From assembly GCA_029288115.1 (NCBI GenBank), contig JARFPV010000084.1, forward strand, positions 1 through 9,029: 9,029 bases of DNA, given 5' to 3'. Made by a program: the position numbers and the translations under genes. Below, one piece after another: positions 1 through 8,481 of this stretch (position 1 is the stretch's first letter; each line of letters opens with the position of its first letter). The stretch comes from Akkermansiaceae bacterium (GTDB lineage: Bacteria; Verrucomicrobiota; Verrucomicrobiia; Verrucomicrobiales; Akkermansiaceae). Under the pieces are notes generated by a model. The model saw nothing but the letters and a program-made list of their open reading frames with translations. It ran no database searches and had not been told where the DNA came from.

Positions 1-3000
1 TAAGTGGTGAACCGGAGGAGGGGGCTGGCCAAAGCGGTCAATCCAGCGGGTATGTAGTGTCTTGAGCTCATTGACCGATACCAGCTCGGCCAACTCTTTG
101 TAGGCAGAAATTCGCAATCGCGCTTCTGGCATGTAGCTGGCGGGGAGGTAGGCAGGGAGATTGCTGGATACATCCAGAAATTGCTCAGCTTCGCTAAAAT
201 AGAGAAAGTCAGCACGCAGGGTGACGTCAACGCGCTGTGCCGATTTTCCATCACGTAGCCGATCGATGGATTGCCGTAGTAGCTGGCAGTAGAGGTCAAA
301 CCCAACTGCTGCAATGTGGCCCGACTGCTTGGTGCCCAACAGGTTTCCTGCTCCACGGATTTCTAAGTCACGCATCGCGATTTTGAAACCCGAGCCTAGT
401 GCGGTGTATTGGCGAATCGCGTTGATGCGTTTGCGGGCATCGCCGTGGAGTAAGTCACGGGGAAGCATGAGTATCGCATATGCCTGGCCACCTGCCCGCC
501 CCACCCGGCCACGGAGCTGATAGAGGTCTGCGAGGCCAAAGCGGTCGGCACGATCTATGATGATGGTGTTGGCATTTGGGATATCGATACCGCTTTCGAT
601 GATGGTAGTGGCTAATAGAATATCGGCTTTTCCTTGTACGAAGCTGCGCATCACCACCTCTAGTTCGTCTTTTTCCATCTGCCCGTGGCCGATCACGATG
701 GATGCATTCGGCATCAGCTCTTGCAGTTTTTTACGGACAAGTTCGATGCTTTTCACCCGATTGTGCAGGAAAAATACCTGGCCACCACGTTTCAGTTCTC
801 TGGTGATAGCGTCGCGAATCACGCGTTCGTCGTAGCCATGGATGGATGTGTTGATCGGCACCTTGCCGGGAATAGGGGTGTCAATGGTCGACATGTCACG
901 CGCGCCCATCAGAGAGAGGTAGAGAGTGCGTGGAATCGGTGTCGCAGAAAGAGTGAGCACATCAATGTTGCGAAACATTTCCTTGAATCGTTCTTTGTGC
1001 TTTACCCCGAACCGTTGTTCCTCATCCACAATGGCAACGCCGAGATCCTTGAAACGAACGTCAGCCGATAATAGCCGATGAGTGCCAATCACGATGTCCA
1101 CTGCCCCATTGGCGAGTCCCTTGACCGTTTCCCGGACTTCCTTGGCGGAACGGAATCGGTTCAATAACTCAATACGGATCGGGTAATCGCTCATGCGTTC
1201 ACGGAAGGTGCGCCAATGCTGTTCAGCGAGAACTGTTGTGGGCACGAGTATAGCTGCCTGTTTGCCCCCGGTCACTGCCTTGAATGCCGCACGGATGGCC
1301 ACCTCTGTTTTGCCAAATCCGACGTCCCCGCAGATCAGTCGGTCCATGGGTTTTGCCGATTCCATGTCGCGTTTAACATCCTCGATGGCATCAGCTTGTC
1401 CTGCTGTGAGTGCGTAGTGAAAGGAGTTCTCAAATTCCCACATCCACCTCGTGTCCGGCGGGTGGGCGTAGCCGGACGATGTCTGCCGCTCCGCCTGCAT
1501 CTGGAGCAATTTCGCCGCATAATCGAGAATGGATTTTTCTGCCGAGCTGCGAGCTTTGCTCCATGAGGTCGTTCCCAGTCGTGTAAGATCCGGCTCTTTT
1601 CCACCGAGTCCGACATACTTTGAGAGCAGATGTGAGTGATCAAGTGGCACGCTCAGCACCGAACCATCGCGGTAGCCAATATGAATTTCCTCCAGCCCTT
1701 CGTCATCGCGCTCAATGCCCTCAAATCGGCCGATTCCATATTCCGCGTGTACTACAAGATCGCCATCATTGATGTCCTCAAGTGCGGTTTGTGCACGCGC
1801 TCTGCGTTGATGGTCAATGATGCTATTGCGCCGCCTGGTTTGAGGTGTCTGGTAGCGGCCAAAAATTTCAGCGGAGGAGATAAATGCCAATTTGGCACTT
1901 GGGACGGTAAAGCCTTGGACAAGCTCGCCGGAAAGTGCTGTTACTTTGTTAGGCAGGAAAAAATCAGCATCCACTAGTTCCAGAAACCGTTCTTTCTCTC
2001 CTTTATTTGAAAACGTTAGGAATACACGCCACTCATCGGCATTCCAGTCCGCGATTTGCTGAAAAAATCGATGTCGCCGTGCTTCATTGAGGATGAAATC
2101 CCCGGCATCAAACACACCTAACGGGCTACCTGCGCACAGTGGCTCTATCGTGGCATCCCCCTGAGAAGTCATAACGCCATCGGCCCCATCGGGAGGGGTT
2201 TCTTCGTCCGTTTGTATCGCCAGCCAGCGATCGCCAGTTCCAAGGTAGTCGCGGAACACGCCGTCAAGCTGAACGTCAGCTAGGGTGATTTCTGAGGATG
2301 ATATGCGATTGTTAGAAACTTGGGAATCGATATCAAACTCCCGCAGAGACTCCACCTCTGTATCAAAGAATTCCATCCTCAGTGGCACCGTGCCGTGCCA
2401 GGAGAACACATCCATAATGCCGCCGCGTTGAGCGAATTGCCCCTGCGCGTGGACTTGAGGCACCTTTTCATAGCCGTGATCAAGAAGCTCCCCTTCGAAG
2501 TCGGACGGATCCAGGGCATCGCCCACAGAAATCTTGCGTGCCGCAGCCAGTAGCGATTCGGGAAGCGGGCACGCATCTTCGAGTGCCCGAGGCGACAGCA
2601 CAACCGCCTGTGGCTTTTTTGAGGAAGGAGGCTTGCTGAGTAAATGCATCACCGCCTGCCGTTCGGCGATGGTTTCAGGTGCGGCGACAGTTTCTTCACC
2701 CAAGTCTTCCGGTAGATCTGGAAACAGTAGGGGACGCACCCCCCAAAGCTCCAGTTCGGCACAGATTCTGTCTCGCATTCTGGGGTTGGGATGTGTAACC
2801 CACAGTCTGTCACCAGAGGGGAGATTGTGGATGCAAATGGCGCAAACGTAGGCAAATGCGGCGTCATCCACAGGCTCAAATCGCGCCAATTTTTCTCCAC
2901 GTACAAACGCCTCCAGCCGATCTGTGATCGGCGGGGTGGCTTGGATCTCGGCAATCCCTAGGATTCCAGGCAGTGCTGAGGGGCTGGATGATGGAGTCTT

Positions 3001-3009
3001 GGTGGACAC
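1..3009 (-). CDS. mfd: Transcription-repair coupling factor Mfd, C-terminus cut by window edge
   Basis: Mfd is the ATP-dependent translocase that pushes stalled RNA polymerase off damaged DNA and recruits UvrA for nucleotide excision repair. The frame is open from base 1 to an in-frame stop at 3076-3078, giving about 1003 codons from the chosen start. In protein order I see an N-terminal UvrB-like region with a [10 protein letters not shown] stretch near 2430, then the RNA-polymerase-interaction domain with [12 protein letters not shown] near 1700-1750. The RecG-like helicase core follows: Walker A GDVGFGKT at 1306-1329, DEEQ at 1015-1026, SATPIPRTL near 920-945, and QLRGRVGR at 496-519. The start of the C-terminal domain is present; roughly 100 residues lie beyond base 1. 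The start is uncertain, because no in-frame ATG exists near the N-terminus. I chose GTG at 3007-3009; TTG at 3046-3048 is the alternative. Neither has a convincing Shine-Dalgarno. Transcribed divergently from the amidase gene. Identity is certain; only the start is in doubt. Confidence 0.97.
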   Translation of the reverse strand, partial: MSTKTPSSSPSALPGILGIAEIQATPPITDRLEAFVRGEKLARFEPVDDAAFAYVCAICIHNLPSGDRLWVTHPNPRMRDRICAELELWGVRPLLFPDLPEDLGEETVAAPETIAERQAVMHLLSKPPSSKKPQAVVLSPRALEDACPLPESLLAAARKISVGDALDPSDFEGELLDHGYEKVPQVHAQGQFAQRGGIMDVFSWHGTVPLRMEFFDTEVESLREFDIDSQVSNNRISSSEITLADVQLDGVFRDYLGTGDRWLAIQTDEETPPDGADGVMTSQGDATIEPLCAGSPLGVFDAGDFILNEARRHRFFQQIADWNADEWRVFLTFSNKGEKERFLELVDADFFLPNKVTALSGELVQGFTVPSAKLAFISSAEIFGRYQTPQTRRRNSIIDHQRRARAQTALEDINDGDLVVHAEYGIGRFEGIERDDEGLEEIHIGYRDGSVLSVPLDHSHLLSKYVGLGGKEPDLTRLGTTSWSKARSSAEKSILDYAAKLLQMQAERQTSSGYAHPPDTRWMWEFENSFHYALTAGQADAIEDVKRDMESAKPMDRLICGDVGFGKTEVAIRAAFKAVTGGKQAAILVPTTVLAEQHWRTFRERMSDYPIRIELLNRFRSAKEVRETVKGLANGAVDIVIGTHRLLSADVRFKDLGVAIVDEEQRFGVKHKERFKEMFRNIDVLTLSATPIPRTLYLSLMGARDMSTIDTPIPGKVPINTSIHGYDERVIRDAITRELKRGGQVFFLHNRVKSIELVRKKLQELMPNASIVIGHGQMEKDELEVVMRSFVQGKADILLATTIIESGIDIPNANTIIIDRADRFGLADLYQLRGRVGRAGGQAYAILMLPRDLLHGDARKRINAIRQYTALGSGFKIAMRDLEIRGAGNLLGTKQSGHIAAVGFDLYCQLLRQSIDRLRDGKSAQRVDVTLRADFLYFSEAEQFLDVSSNLPAYLPASYMPEARLRISAYKELAELVSVNELKTLHTRWIDRFGQPPPPVHHL

Positions 3010-3019
3010 CTGCGCGACA

Positions 3020-3048
3020 TCTATACGTTTCCTTGGAGCCGTGCGCAA
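3020..3048 (-). promoter_or_regulatory. Possible mfd promoter giving a very short leader
   Basis: Read on the minus strand, TTGCGC (3043-3048) is followed after 17 nt by TATAGA (3020-3025), which lies 10 nt before the proposed GTG start at 3009. The spacing is ideal for a sigma-70-type promoter and the transcript would begin only a few bases before the start codon. The -35 box matches the consensus at only three of six positions, so chance is a real possibility. Confidence 0.25.
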
Positions 3049-3146
3049 GCGGTATGCGATGCGTATTGTCTCGGATTAGTTTAGGAAACCGAAAGTTTTT
3101 GAATTCCTCTCTTTTGTTATTCCGCCCAATAGGTTATAGAGTTCCC

Positions 3147-4202
3147 ATGAAATGGGGATTCGTTACTTGGTTAAGCATAATTGCCGCCCCGCTGAGTGTT
3201 ATGCTGATGTCTGCCTGTTCGTCTTCCTCATCCGGCACGAGTGACCGTTCATCGGCAGGTTCTCGCTTTGGTGCTACCGCTGCTCATGGGGGAGATTACC
3301 GACCTGTCCCCGCTAAGCCTGCCAAGACACCCAGCCAGCTGTATCGTGAAGTGAATGTGAAACAGGACATCATTCCCCGTGGCCAACACGCTCGTAAGTA
3401 TAGGCGCTACATGAAGCCGCGTTACATCACCATTCACAGTACCCAGAATTACTCCAGCAGTGCGGATGCATTACGCCACTCACTGGCGTTGAAAAACGGA
3501 AAGCTCCGTGCCCGCAAGCGTAAAGGGGGTAACCGCATTGGTTACCTTGTCTGGCACTTTACCACGGATCAAAGCCGCGCTGTCCAACACCTCCCCACCA
3601 ATGAGCAGGGCGAGCACGCCGATTTCAATGGCCCGGGAAATAATTACTCCATCGGTATCGAAATGTGTGAAAACCGGGGCAACAGTCGCTCCGCTACCAT
3701 CGAACGCACTGCAAAGCTCGCCGCCTATTTGATGCACAAACACGGTATCCCATTACGCAAAGTCGTGCCTCACTACCACTGGCCGCGCAAGGGCTTGAGT
3801 CAGCCGCATAAAAACTGCCCGCATTTCTTATTAGATAATGGTCACCCGGGTGCCAAGTGGCAGTGGTTCCTTGCCAAGGTGAACAAGCACTACAAATCCA
3901 TCTCCACCCCGACGATTCAGCCGAACCCTTCAGCCTCACCCTATGCGGCTCCCGTTGCCGCTACGCCAACACCTACACGTGTAGCGAGCGCCCCCTCGAG
4001 ACCGACAGTCGTTGCACCCAGACCCGCTCCACGCGTGGTCAAGAAGCCTGCCAAACCCACGGTGCGTTACCACACGGTCAAACGTGGTGATACCCTCTAC
4101 GCGCTCGCCCGCAAGTACAAGACGTCCGTTGCTGCTCTTAAGAGTAAGAACGGCTTACGAAACAACATCATCGGTATCGGCAAGCGCCTTCGCCTGCCCT
4201 GA
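3147..4202 (+). CDS. Lipoprotein N-acetylmuramoyl-L-alanine amidase (Amidase_2 fold) with C-terminal LysM
   Basis: Predicted to cut the amide bond between N-acetylmuramic acid and the peptide stem of peptidoglycan, in the periplasm or at the envelope. It is 351 aa. The N-terminus is a lipoprotein signal: a short charged start, a hydrophobic run, then LMSAC with the lipid-accepting Cys at 24, followed by a Ser-rich tether. The amidase domain spans about residues 92-250. By comparison with T7 lysozyme and CwlA, the zinc ligands would be H97 (in ITIHSTQN), H209 (in VPHYHW) and C224; K222 of the KNC motif and E172 (in IGIEM) are likely active-site residues. A Pro/Ala/Thr-rich linker (about 252-307) leads to a LysM peptidoglycan-binding domain (308-351, YHTVKRGDTLYALARKY) ending at the last residue. 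The reading frame is open further upstream to 2973, but that part is not protein-like and overlaps mfd; ATG 3147 gives the clean signal peptide. Probably co-transcribed with the following small gene. Confidence 0.92.
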   Translation: MKWGFVTWLSIIAAPLSVMLMSACSSSSSGTSDRSSAGSRFGATAAHGGDYRPVPAKPAKTPSQLYREVNVKQDIIPRGQHARKYRRYMKPRYITIHSTQNYSSSADALRHSLALKNGKLRARKRKGGNRIGYLVWHFTTDQSRAVQHLPTNEQGEHADFNGPGNNYSIGIEMCENRGNSRSATIERTAKLAAYLMHKHGIPLRKVVPHYHWPRKGLSQPHKNCPHFLLDNGHPGAKWQWFLAKVNKHYKSISTPTIQPNPSASPYAAPVAATPTPTRVASAPSRPTVVAPRPAPRVVKKPAKPTVRYHTVKRGDTLYALARKYKTSVAALKSKNGLRNNIIGIGKRLRLP

Positions 4203-4234
4203 TCACTGACACCCGGCACCTGACATCTGCCACC
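4200..4234 (+). repeat. Degenerate tandem heptad repeat in the amidase-YkgJ gap
   Basis: From the amidase stop codon to the next gene, the sequence divides into five 7-base units: TGATCAC, then four closer copies at 4207-4234 with consensus TGaCACC (third copy CGGCACC, fourth TGACATC). The block fills almost the whole gap between the two genes and starts within the TGA stop. It resembles short tandem heptamer repeats seen between genes in several bacterial groups. With so few, imperfect copies it could be chance, but the seven-base register holds throughout. Confidence 0.5.
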
Positions 4235-4240
4235 TTGAAA

Positions 4241-4594
4241 ATGCCCGACGTCTGGTATCAGTGCGACCGTTGCACCGCCTGCTGCAAGTGGCCTGGTGAT
4301 GTTCGTGTTGAGGATGATGAGATTGATGCAATCGCCGGGTTCCTTGGTATGGAAACCCAAGCGTTCATTGATCAGTACACTCGACTTCGTATGAATCGTA
4401 ACGGTCTTTCCCTGATCGAAAAAGACAACCACGAGTGCATCATGTTAGATGGTGATAGCTGTCGTATCAATCCGGTGAAGCCTGAACAGTGCCGTGGTTT
4501 TCCAAACAAATGGAATTTCCCCGGTTGGCAGCAAGTGTGCCAGGCCAAGGCAATCCCTATGGAGAAGGCTAGAGAGATGGGTCTGTTGCGATGA
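4241..4594 (+). CDS. YkgJ-like CxxCxxCC zinc/iron-chelating domain protein
   Basis: A small cytoplasmic protein of 117 aa from ATG 4241; a TTG two codons earlier (4235) is possible. It carries the signature of the CxxCxxCC family (often named YkgJ): C8-D-R-C11-T-A-C14-C15 at the N-terminus, then C66, C74 and C84 in the spaced C-x7-C-x9-C arrangement that ends in the family's typical QCRGFP. A further Cys lies at 100. The clustered cysteines are thought to bind zinc or an iron-sulfur cluster; the biochemical role of the family is not settled, so I give no reaction. No signal peptide or membrane segment is seen, and no Shine-Dalgarno is visible. It lies 38 bp after the amidase on the same strand, so read-through transcription is likely, though a functional link is not implied. 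It converges on glnD with only 27 bp between stop codons. Confidence 0.85.
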   Translation: MPDVWYQCDRCTACCKWPGDVRVEDDEIDAIAGFLGMETQAFIDQYTRLRMNRNGLSLIEKDNHECIMLDGDSCRINPVKPEQCRGFPNKWNFPGWQQVCQAKAIPMEKAREMGLLR

Positions 4595-4621
4595 ATTTGT
4601 TTTAGGAGTTGTCCTTATGAA

Positions 4622-7411
4622 TCATCCTACTAGTTCACCGAGAGTTTTTTCAATTTCCAGGTGCTTTTTCTCATCCAGGATTTTGTTTCCGTCTGGCCAA
4701 GTGACGTAGATGGTATCCATGGCTGCGCCTTTTTCGGTGCAAATGCGAGCATGCACCGTGGCGAGTCCTAAGCGATCAATGGTGAGGAAAAGGTCGTGTA
4801 GTAGGCCGATCCTATCGAGCGCCTGGATTTCAATCGCAGTGCACGTCGGGCTGAGTTCGTTGCTGACCTGCACCGTGGTGGGGAAGGGGATGCCTTCGTC
4901 GGTTTTGTCAGTTCTCAGTAAGTTGGTCTTACGTTTGAGGAATTTCTGCGGTTGGTAGTCTTTGTGGGGATCGGGGTCTTGGTTGATGGCGAGGAAAGTC
5001 TCCAAGACACGTTTGCGGTCGCGCTCGGATGTCACAGGACTGTGGTCCATCGTGCAAACCTGGAATAGATCACAAACGATACCATCAGTGCGGGTGTAAA
5101 CATCCGAGCTGATGATATTGATTTCATGGGCCGCTAGAGCGCAGCAGACTTTTTCCAGGAAAAGCGGGCGGTTCCATGCCGTGACCAGGAGTTCGGTGTG
5201 AGACCGGTCATCGCGATCGATCCAGGTCATGTCGCAGTTGAACTCCCCCTCGGTGAGTTTGGCGTCGCGTTTGAGGAATGCCTGCACGGACTTGATGTGG
5301 AGTGAGATGTTGCGTGGCTCACGGAACCGGAAGTAGGTGCTCGGCATACGCTCAAAGTGCTGTTCCATTTGATCATGATATCCGGCTGAAAGAAGTTTTC
5401 TGCAGCGTTCTAACAGGTCGTTCTTATGCTCTGTGAGGGACGAGTGGAAATGCTCTTTACCTTTTTCGAGCCAGAGTCGGGTGGAACGGTAGAGCTGCAG
5501 CATTAAGGTTTCCTTCCATGGTGACCACGCTTCGTCGTTGGTGCCATTTGAATCGGCCCAGGTGAAAAGCAGCAGCGCATCAAGATTGCGCTTATCCTTC
5601 ATGATTCTGGCGAATTCCTCGATGACGGAAAGGTCTTCCAGATTTCTGCTAGTGGCGTAACGCCAGAAGGTGAGGTGGTGATCCACGAGGAACATGATCA
5701 TGCTGCGTCTGCCTCCTCGGATTTGGAGTCTGCGGCAAACTTTGTCAGCCAGCATGGTGGAGCCATCAATGTGTTCACGCACGTTCTCGGCGCGTCCGCT
5801 GTCGTGAAGGATCAGCGAGAGATAGAGCGCGTAGGGGTCTTGAATGTCGTGTAAGAGTTTGCGGAACAGCTTGTGCCCGGGGTCTTCATCATCCCGGGCG
5901 TCGTAGAGGCTGTCGAGCTGATCGATACAGCGCAGCGTGTGTTCGTCTGCCGTGTAGCGGTGAAAAAACTCATGCTGGACCAAGCAATCCATGGCACCAA
6001 ATTCCGGAAGGTAGTTATCGAGAACCTTGGTGCGGTGCATCAGTCTGAGGATGCGACCGACTTCGCCTTTGCGTTCGAGAATGGCCCGAAAGGTTTCCCG
6101 GTTTGATGCGTTGTAGCGGAATGCACGATCGATTTTTTTGCTCGCGATGTGGATGTACTTCCGTGCTTGCGGACTCAGTGTGAGTGAGCGGATTTGACAG
6201 TGCTGAAACAGCCGCATCAGCCTGTTTGGATCTTCTTTAAGCACTTTGGTATTTTCCAGGAAAATCCTGCCGTTGCGCGCTACGAAACCATCAAACTTCG
6301 CGACTTTTTGCCTTTTTTTGGCGAAAGGAATCATGCCTAACAGACCTCCATGATCCTGGCGCTCGATCTCGAAATATTCCATCAGCGAGGTGCTGTGGGT
6401 GTAGATCGCACGCGTGTGGCGGTAGTAGTCGCGCATGAATGCTTCGCAGCGACGCAAAATCGTCTTTTGAGGGTATTTGAAATTTGTCGCGACCACCCCC
6501 TGGAGTCTGAGTGTGAGTGTGTCGGTGCATCGGCCACTTTCGTAGTGCAGTTCATTACGGACTCGCTGAAGGAAATCGTATCCGCGTGTGAGCTGTTGGC
6601 AGGTGCTCTTGGTGATGATTTTTGCGGTTACTAGCTCTTCAAGAGACTTGAATCCAAGTTTGACTCGTGCCACCCAGAGCACGTTTTGGTAATCACGTAA
6701 TCCACCGCAGCTCTCCTTCACATGAGGCTCCTGCAGGAACACGGTGTGTGAGTACTTGCCGTGCCGACTGCGTAGGTCCTTACGCCTGAGGTCGAGAAAC
6801 GCTTCCTGACCTTTTTTGACGCATTCCTTATCGAAGCGTTTGGTGAATGTGGAAAAGAGATTTCGGTCGCCAGCGACGAACCGCGCATCCATCAATGCGG
6901 TCTTGTTCTGCTGGTCATTGCGTGCTTCGGAAATGCACTCAGCGATCGATCGGCTTGCGTGCCCAACCTTGAATCCTGCGTCCCAGAGGATGTAGAGAAT
7001 TTCCTCGATGGTGGATGAGATTGCTTTTGGAAGTTTGTGAGAGGCGCGTGGCAACAGGAATAGAAGATCGAGATCTGAGCCTGGGTTCAGGTGGCCACGG
7101 CCATATCCGCCTTGGGCTACAAGAGTGACAGCCGTTGTCTCGTCGCCGTGCCTACCAATGGCAGCTTTGAACATGACGGTAAGAACCGCATCTAACAAAT
7201 CGGCGCGAGCTGAGGCGATCTCGATTCCACCTGCACCATCTTGATGTTTTTTCAGGATGCTAGCCTCTTCCTCTTTGATGAAGCGCATGACCATCTGGGC
7301 ACTTTCCGCCTGAGTGAGGTGTCCTTTGACGATGGCTTTGAGTTCGCGTTTTGCGGATGATTGGATTTCTGTGAGTGACACGTGATCTGGTTGGAGCGTT
7401 GCGGGATTCAT
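4622..7411 (-). CDS. glnD: Bifunctional [protein-PII] uridylyltransferase / uridylyl-removing enzyme GlnD
   Basis: GlnD adds UMP to PII proteins when glutamine is low and removes it when glutamine is high, so setting nitrogen assimilation. At 929 aa it is close to the length of the E. coli enzyme (about 890). Domains in order: nucleotidyltransferase with GGYGRG (101-106) and SDLDLL (112-117), giving catalytic Asp113 and Asp115, plus KESCGGLRD (232-240); HD hydrolase domain with DEH (489-491), HD at 536-537, H547, HH at 578-579 and a WAD Asp at 620; then two C-terminal ACT domains (about 739-785 and 858-905) for glutamine sensing. All catalytic pairs needed for both activities appear present. 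One small difference is HDSGRA where E. coli has HDIAKG. The ATG at 7409-7411 lacks a clear Shine-Dalgarno. No glnB, amtB or glnA is adjacent. The 27-bp convergent gap to the CxxCxxCC gene shows no clear terminator hairpin. Confidence 0.97.
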   Translation of the reverse strand: MNPATLQPDHVSLTEIQSSAKRELKAIVKGHLTQAESAQMVMRFIKEEEASILKKHQDGAGGIEIASARADLLDAVLTVMFKAAIGRHGDETTAVTLVAQGGYGRGHLNPGSDLDLLFLLPRASHKLPKAISSTIEEILYILWDAGFKVGHASRSIAECISEARNDQQNKTALMDARFVAGDRNLFSTFTKRFDKECVKKGQEAFLDLRRKDLRSRHGKYSHTVFLQEPHVKESCGGLRDYQNVLWVARVKLGFKSLEELVTAKIITKSTCQQLTRGYDFLQRVRNELHYESGRCTDTLTLRLQGVVATNFKYPQKTILRRCEAFMRDYYRHTRAIYTHSTSLMEYFEIERQDHGGLLGMIPFAKKRQKVAKFDGFVARNGRIFLENTKVLKEDPNRLMRLFQHCQIRSLTLSPQARKYIHIASKKIDRAFRYNASNRETFRAILERKGEVGRILRLMHRTKVLDNYLPEFGAMDCLVQHEFFHRYTADEHTLRCIDQLDSLYDARDDEDPGHKLFRKLLHDIQDPYALYLSLILHDSGRAENVREHIDGSTMLADKVCRRLQIRGGRRSMIMFLVDHHLTFWRYATSRNLEDLSVIEEFARIMKDKRNLDALLLFTWADSNGTNDEAWSPWKETLMLQLYRSTRLWLEKGKEHFHSSLTEHKNDLLERCRKLLSAGYHDQMEQHFERMPSTYFRFREPRNISLHIKSVQAFLKRDAKLTEGEFNCDMTWIDRDDRSHTELLVTAWNRPLFLEKVCCALAAHEINIISSDVYTRTDGIVCDLFQVCTMDHSPVTSERDRKRVLETFLAINQDPDPHKDYQPQKFLKRKTNLLRTDKTDEGIPFPTTVQVSNELSPTCTAIEIQALDRIGLLHDLFLTIDRLGLATVHARICTEKGAAMDTIYVTWPDGNKILDEKKHLEIEKTLGELVG

Positions 7412-7483
7412 ACACCATGTGCTGTAGGAAACACATTCATTTTTTTACTTAGAAACGTCATCGGTTCTGCGTTATAAGAAGGT
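7412..7483. promoter_or_regulatory. Divergent glnD / M54 protease intergenic region
   Basis: This 72-bp AT-rich gap must hold the start signals for both flanking genes. A palindromic TTATAA (7472-7477) could serve as a -10 box on either strand. On the plus strand TATAAG (7473-7478) sits 5 nt before the M54 ATG, with a poor TTAGAA (7449-7454) 18 nt upstream. The AAGAAGG before that ATG is Shine-Dalgarno-like but almost abuts the start codon. I see no recognisable NtrC site. Confidence 0.25.
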
Positions 7484-8443
7484 ATGAAACACTGGAATGG
7501 GTTAAACTGGGTTCTACTGCTATTGCTGGTACTCGCAGGAAGTGTGGCGATGGCGCGATTTATCGTTCCGGGAAAAACCGAGCGCCAAAACGCAGTGGGA
7601 TCGCTATCAGGGTTGTCCGCCGATATGCGGCGCACTTTTTCTGACGATGTTGCATTTTCCCAGATTCCCAAACCTGGTCCCGGCGACTGGTTGAGCTCGC
7701 ACAAAGAGGAGGGGCAAACCTATCGACAGTTTGTGAGCTCACGGCCTAACATACCACAGGGAGCACGCCGCAAACTCTACATTCAGCCATTTGGGAAATT
7801 TGATCCTGAAAAAGCTCCAGCCATTAAGGTGCTGCGTGAATATACGGAAGCCTATTATTATCCGATGCAAGTGGTGGTGCTTCCGTCGATCGAGCCACCG
7901 CATATTAAAAGTCGCATCAATGGTGGAAAAAAACAATGGCTGACGACTGACTTGCTCAATGCGCTGGAAGAACGTCTCCCGACCGATGCTTATTCGATGC
8001 TCGGATTGACGATGACAGACCTCTATGCAGGAGAGGCTTGGAACTTTGTGTTTGGTCAGGCGAGGTTGCGGGCACGCGTCGGGGTGTTTAGTTTTGCCCG
8101 CTACCATCCGTCATTCCAGGGTGGTGAAGTGAAGGATAAGGAGGCAGTAAAACGGCTCGTGCTCAAGCGTGCAGCCAAAGTGCTGACTCATGAGACGGGC
8201 CACATGTTTGGCGTGAAGCATTGCGTGCACTATCACTGCAACATGAACGGGGCGAATCATCTACAGGAAGCGGATGCCAGCCCGATCCATCTTTGTCCGG
8301 TCTGCCTGCGTAAACTACATCTTGCTGTCCGCTTTGATCCCGTCGCTCGATACGAGAAGCTGAAGAAGTTCTACCAGAAATACGGCCTCAAGGAAGAGGC
8401 CGCTTGGGTGGAGAAAAGGATTAAAAAAATTGAAGGCAAGTAG
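7484..8443 (+). CDS. Archaemetzincin-type zinc metalloprotease (peptidase family M54) with N-terminal membrane anchor or signal peptide
   Basis: A predicted zinc peptidase of 319 aa. Its signature is HETGHMFGVKHC at 236-247: H236, H240 and H246 bind the catalytic zinc and E237 is the catalytic base. C252-N-M254 follows, then CPVC at 271-274. Together these match the archaemetzincin pattern, where four cysteines (here 247, 252, 271, 274) hold a second zinc and M254 is the met-turn methionine. The spacing from M254 to C271 is 16 residues, one fewer than the pattern I recall. The N-terminus has a hydrophobic run (about 9-24, VLLLLLVLAG then SVAMA) with AMA as a possible signal-peptidase site, so the enzyme is probably secreted or anchored facing the periplasm. 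Archaeal members are shorter and cytoplasmic. Substrate unknown. It is transcribed divergently from glnD, and its TAG stop is the first three bases of a palindromic repeat. An alternative as a general metzincin is unlikely given the four cysteines. Confidence 0.9.
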   Translation: MKHWNGLNWVLLLLLVLAGSVAMARFIVPGKTERQNAVGSLSGLSADMRRTFSDDVAFSQIPKPGPGDWLSSHKEEGQTYRQFVSSRPNIPQGARRKLYIQPFGKFDPEKAPAIKVLREYTEAYYYPMQVVVLPSIEPPHIKSRINGGKKQWLTTDLLNALEERLPTDAYSMLGLTMTDLYAGEAWNFVFGQARLRARVGVFSFARYHPSFQGGEVKDKEAVKRLVLKRAAKVLTHETGHMFGVKHCVHYHCNMNGANHLQEADASPIHLCPVCLRKLHLAVRFDPVARYEKLKKFYQKYGLKEEAAWVEKRIKKIEGK

Positions 8444-8467
8444 GACAACTTTGTAAGTTGTCGATAG
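8441..8467 (+). repeat. Palindromic repeat unit, copy 1
   Basis: A 27-nt unit beginning TAGGACA and containing a perfect 8-bp hairpin, GACAACTT (8444-8451) and AAGTTGTC (8455-8462), with a 3-nt loop. It matches the inverted copy at 8482-8508 at 22 of 27 positions. Its first three bases are the stop codon of the M54 gene. It looks like a REP-type element; no other copy was noticed in this window. Confidence 0.7.
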
Positions 8468-8481
8468 GGTGAGTGCCAAGG

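Noticed and set aside
685..1071. A 128-codon plus-strand frame within mfd
   Set aside because: It is antisense to the conserved helicase core of mfd, whose own frame is unbroken and full of family motifs.
2973..3146. A 58-codon upstream extension of the amidase reading frame
   Set aside because: It overlaps mfd, has no export signal or recognisable protein character, and would bury the lipoprotein signal peptide that starts cleanly at 3147.
4595..4621. A terminator between the convergent CxxCxxCC gene and glnD
   Set aside because: The 27-bp gap and its edges show no stable stem followed by a T-run in either direction.
4618..4709. Plus-strand ATG after an AGGAG at 4606-4610
   Set aside because: The frame lies entirely antisense to the end of glnD and stops after about 30 codons with no recognisable content; the Shine-Dalgarno match is probably chance.
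7408..7704. A 98-codon minus-strand frame overlapping the glnD start by ATGA
   Set aside because: It lies antisense to the M54 gene, shows no recognisable domain, and is best explained as a shadow of that gene.
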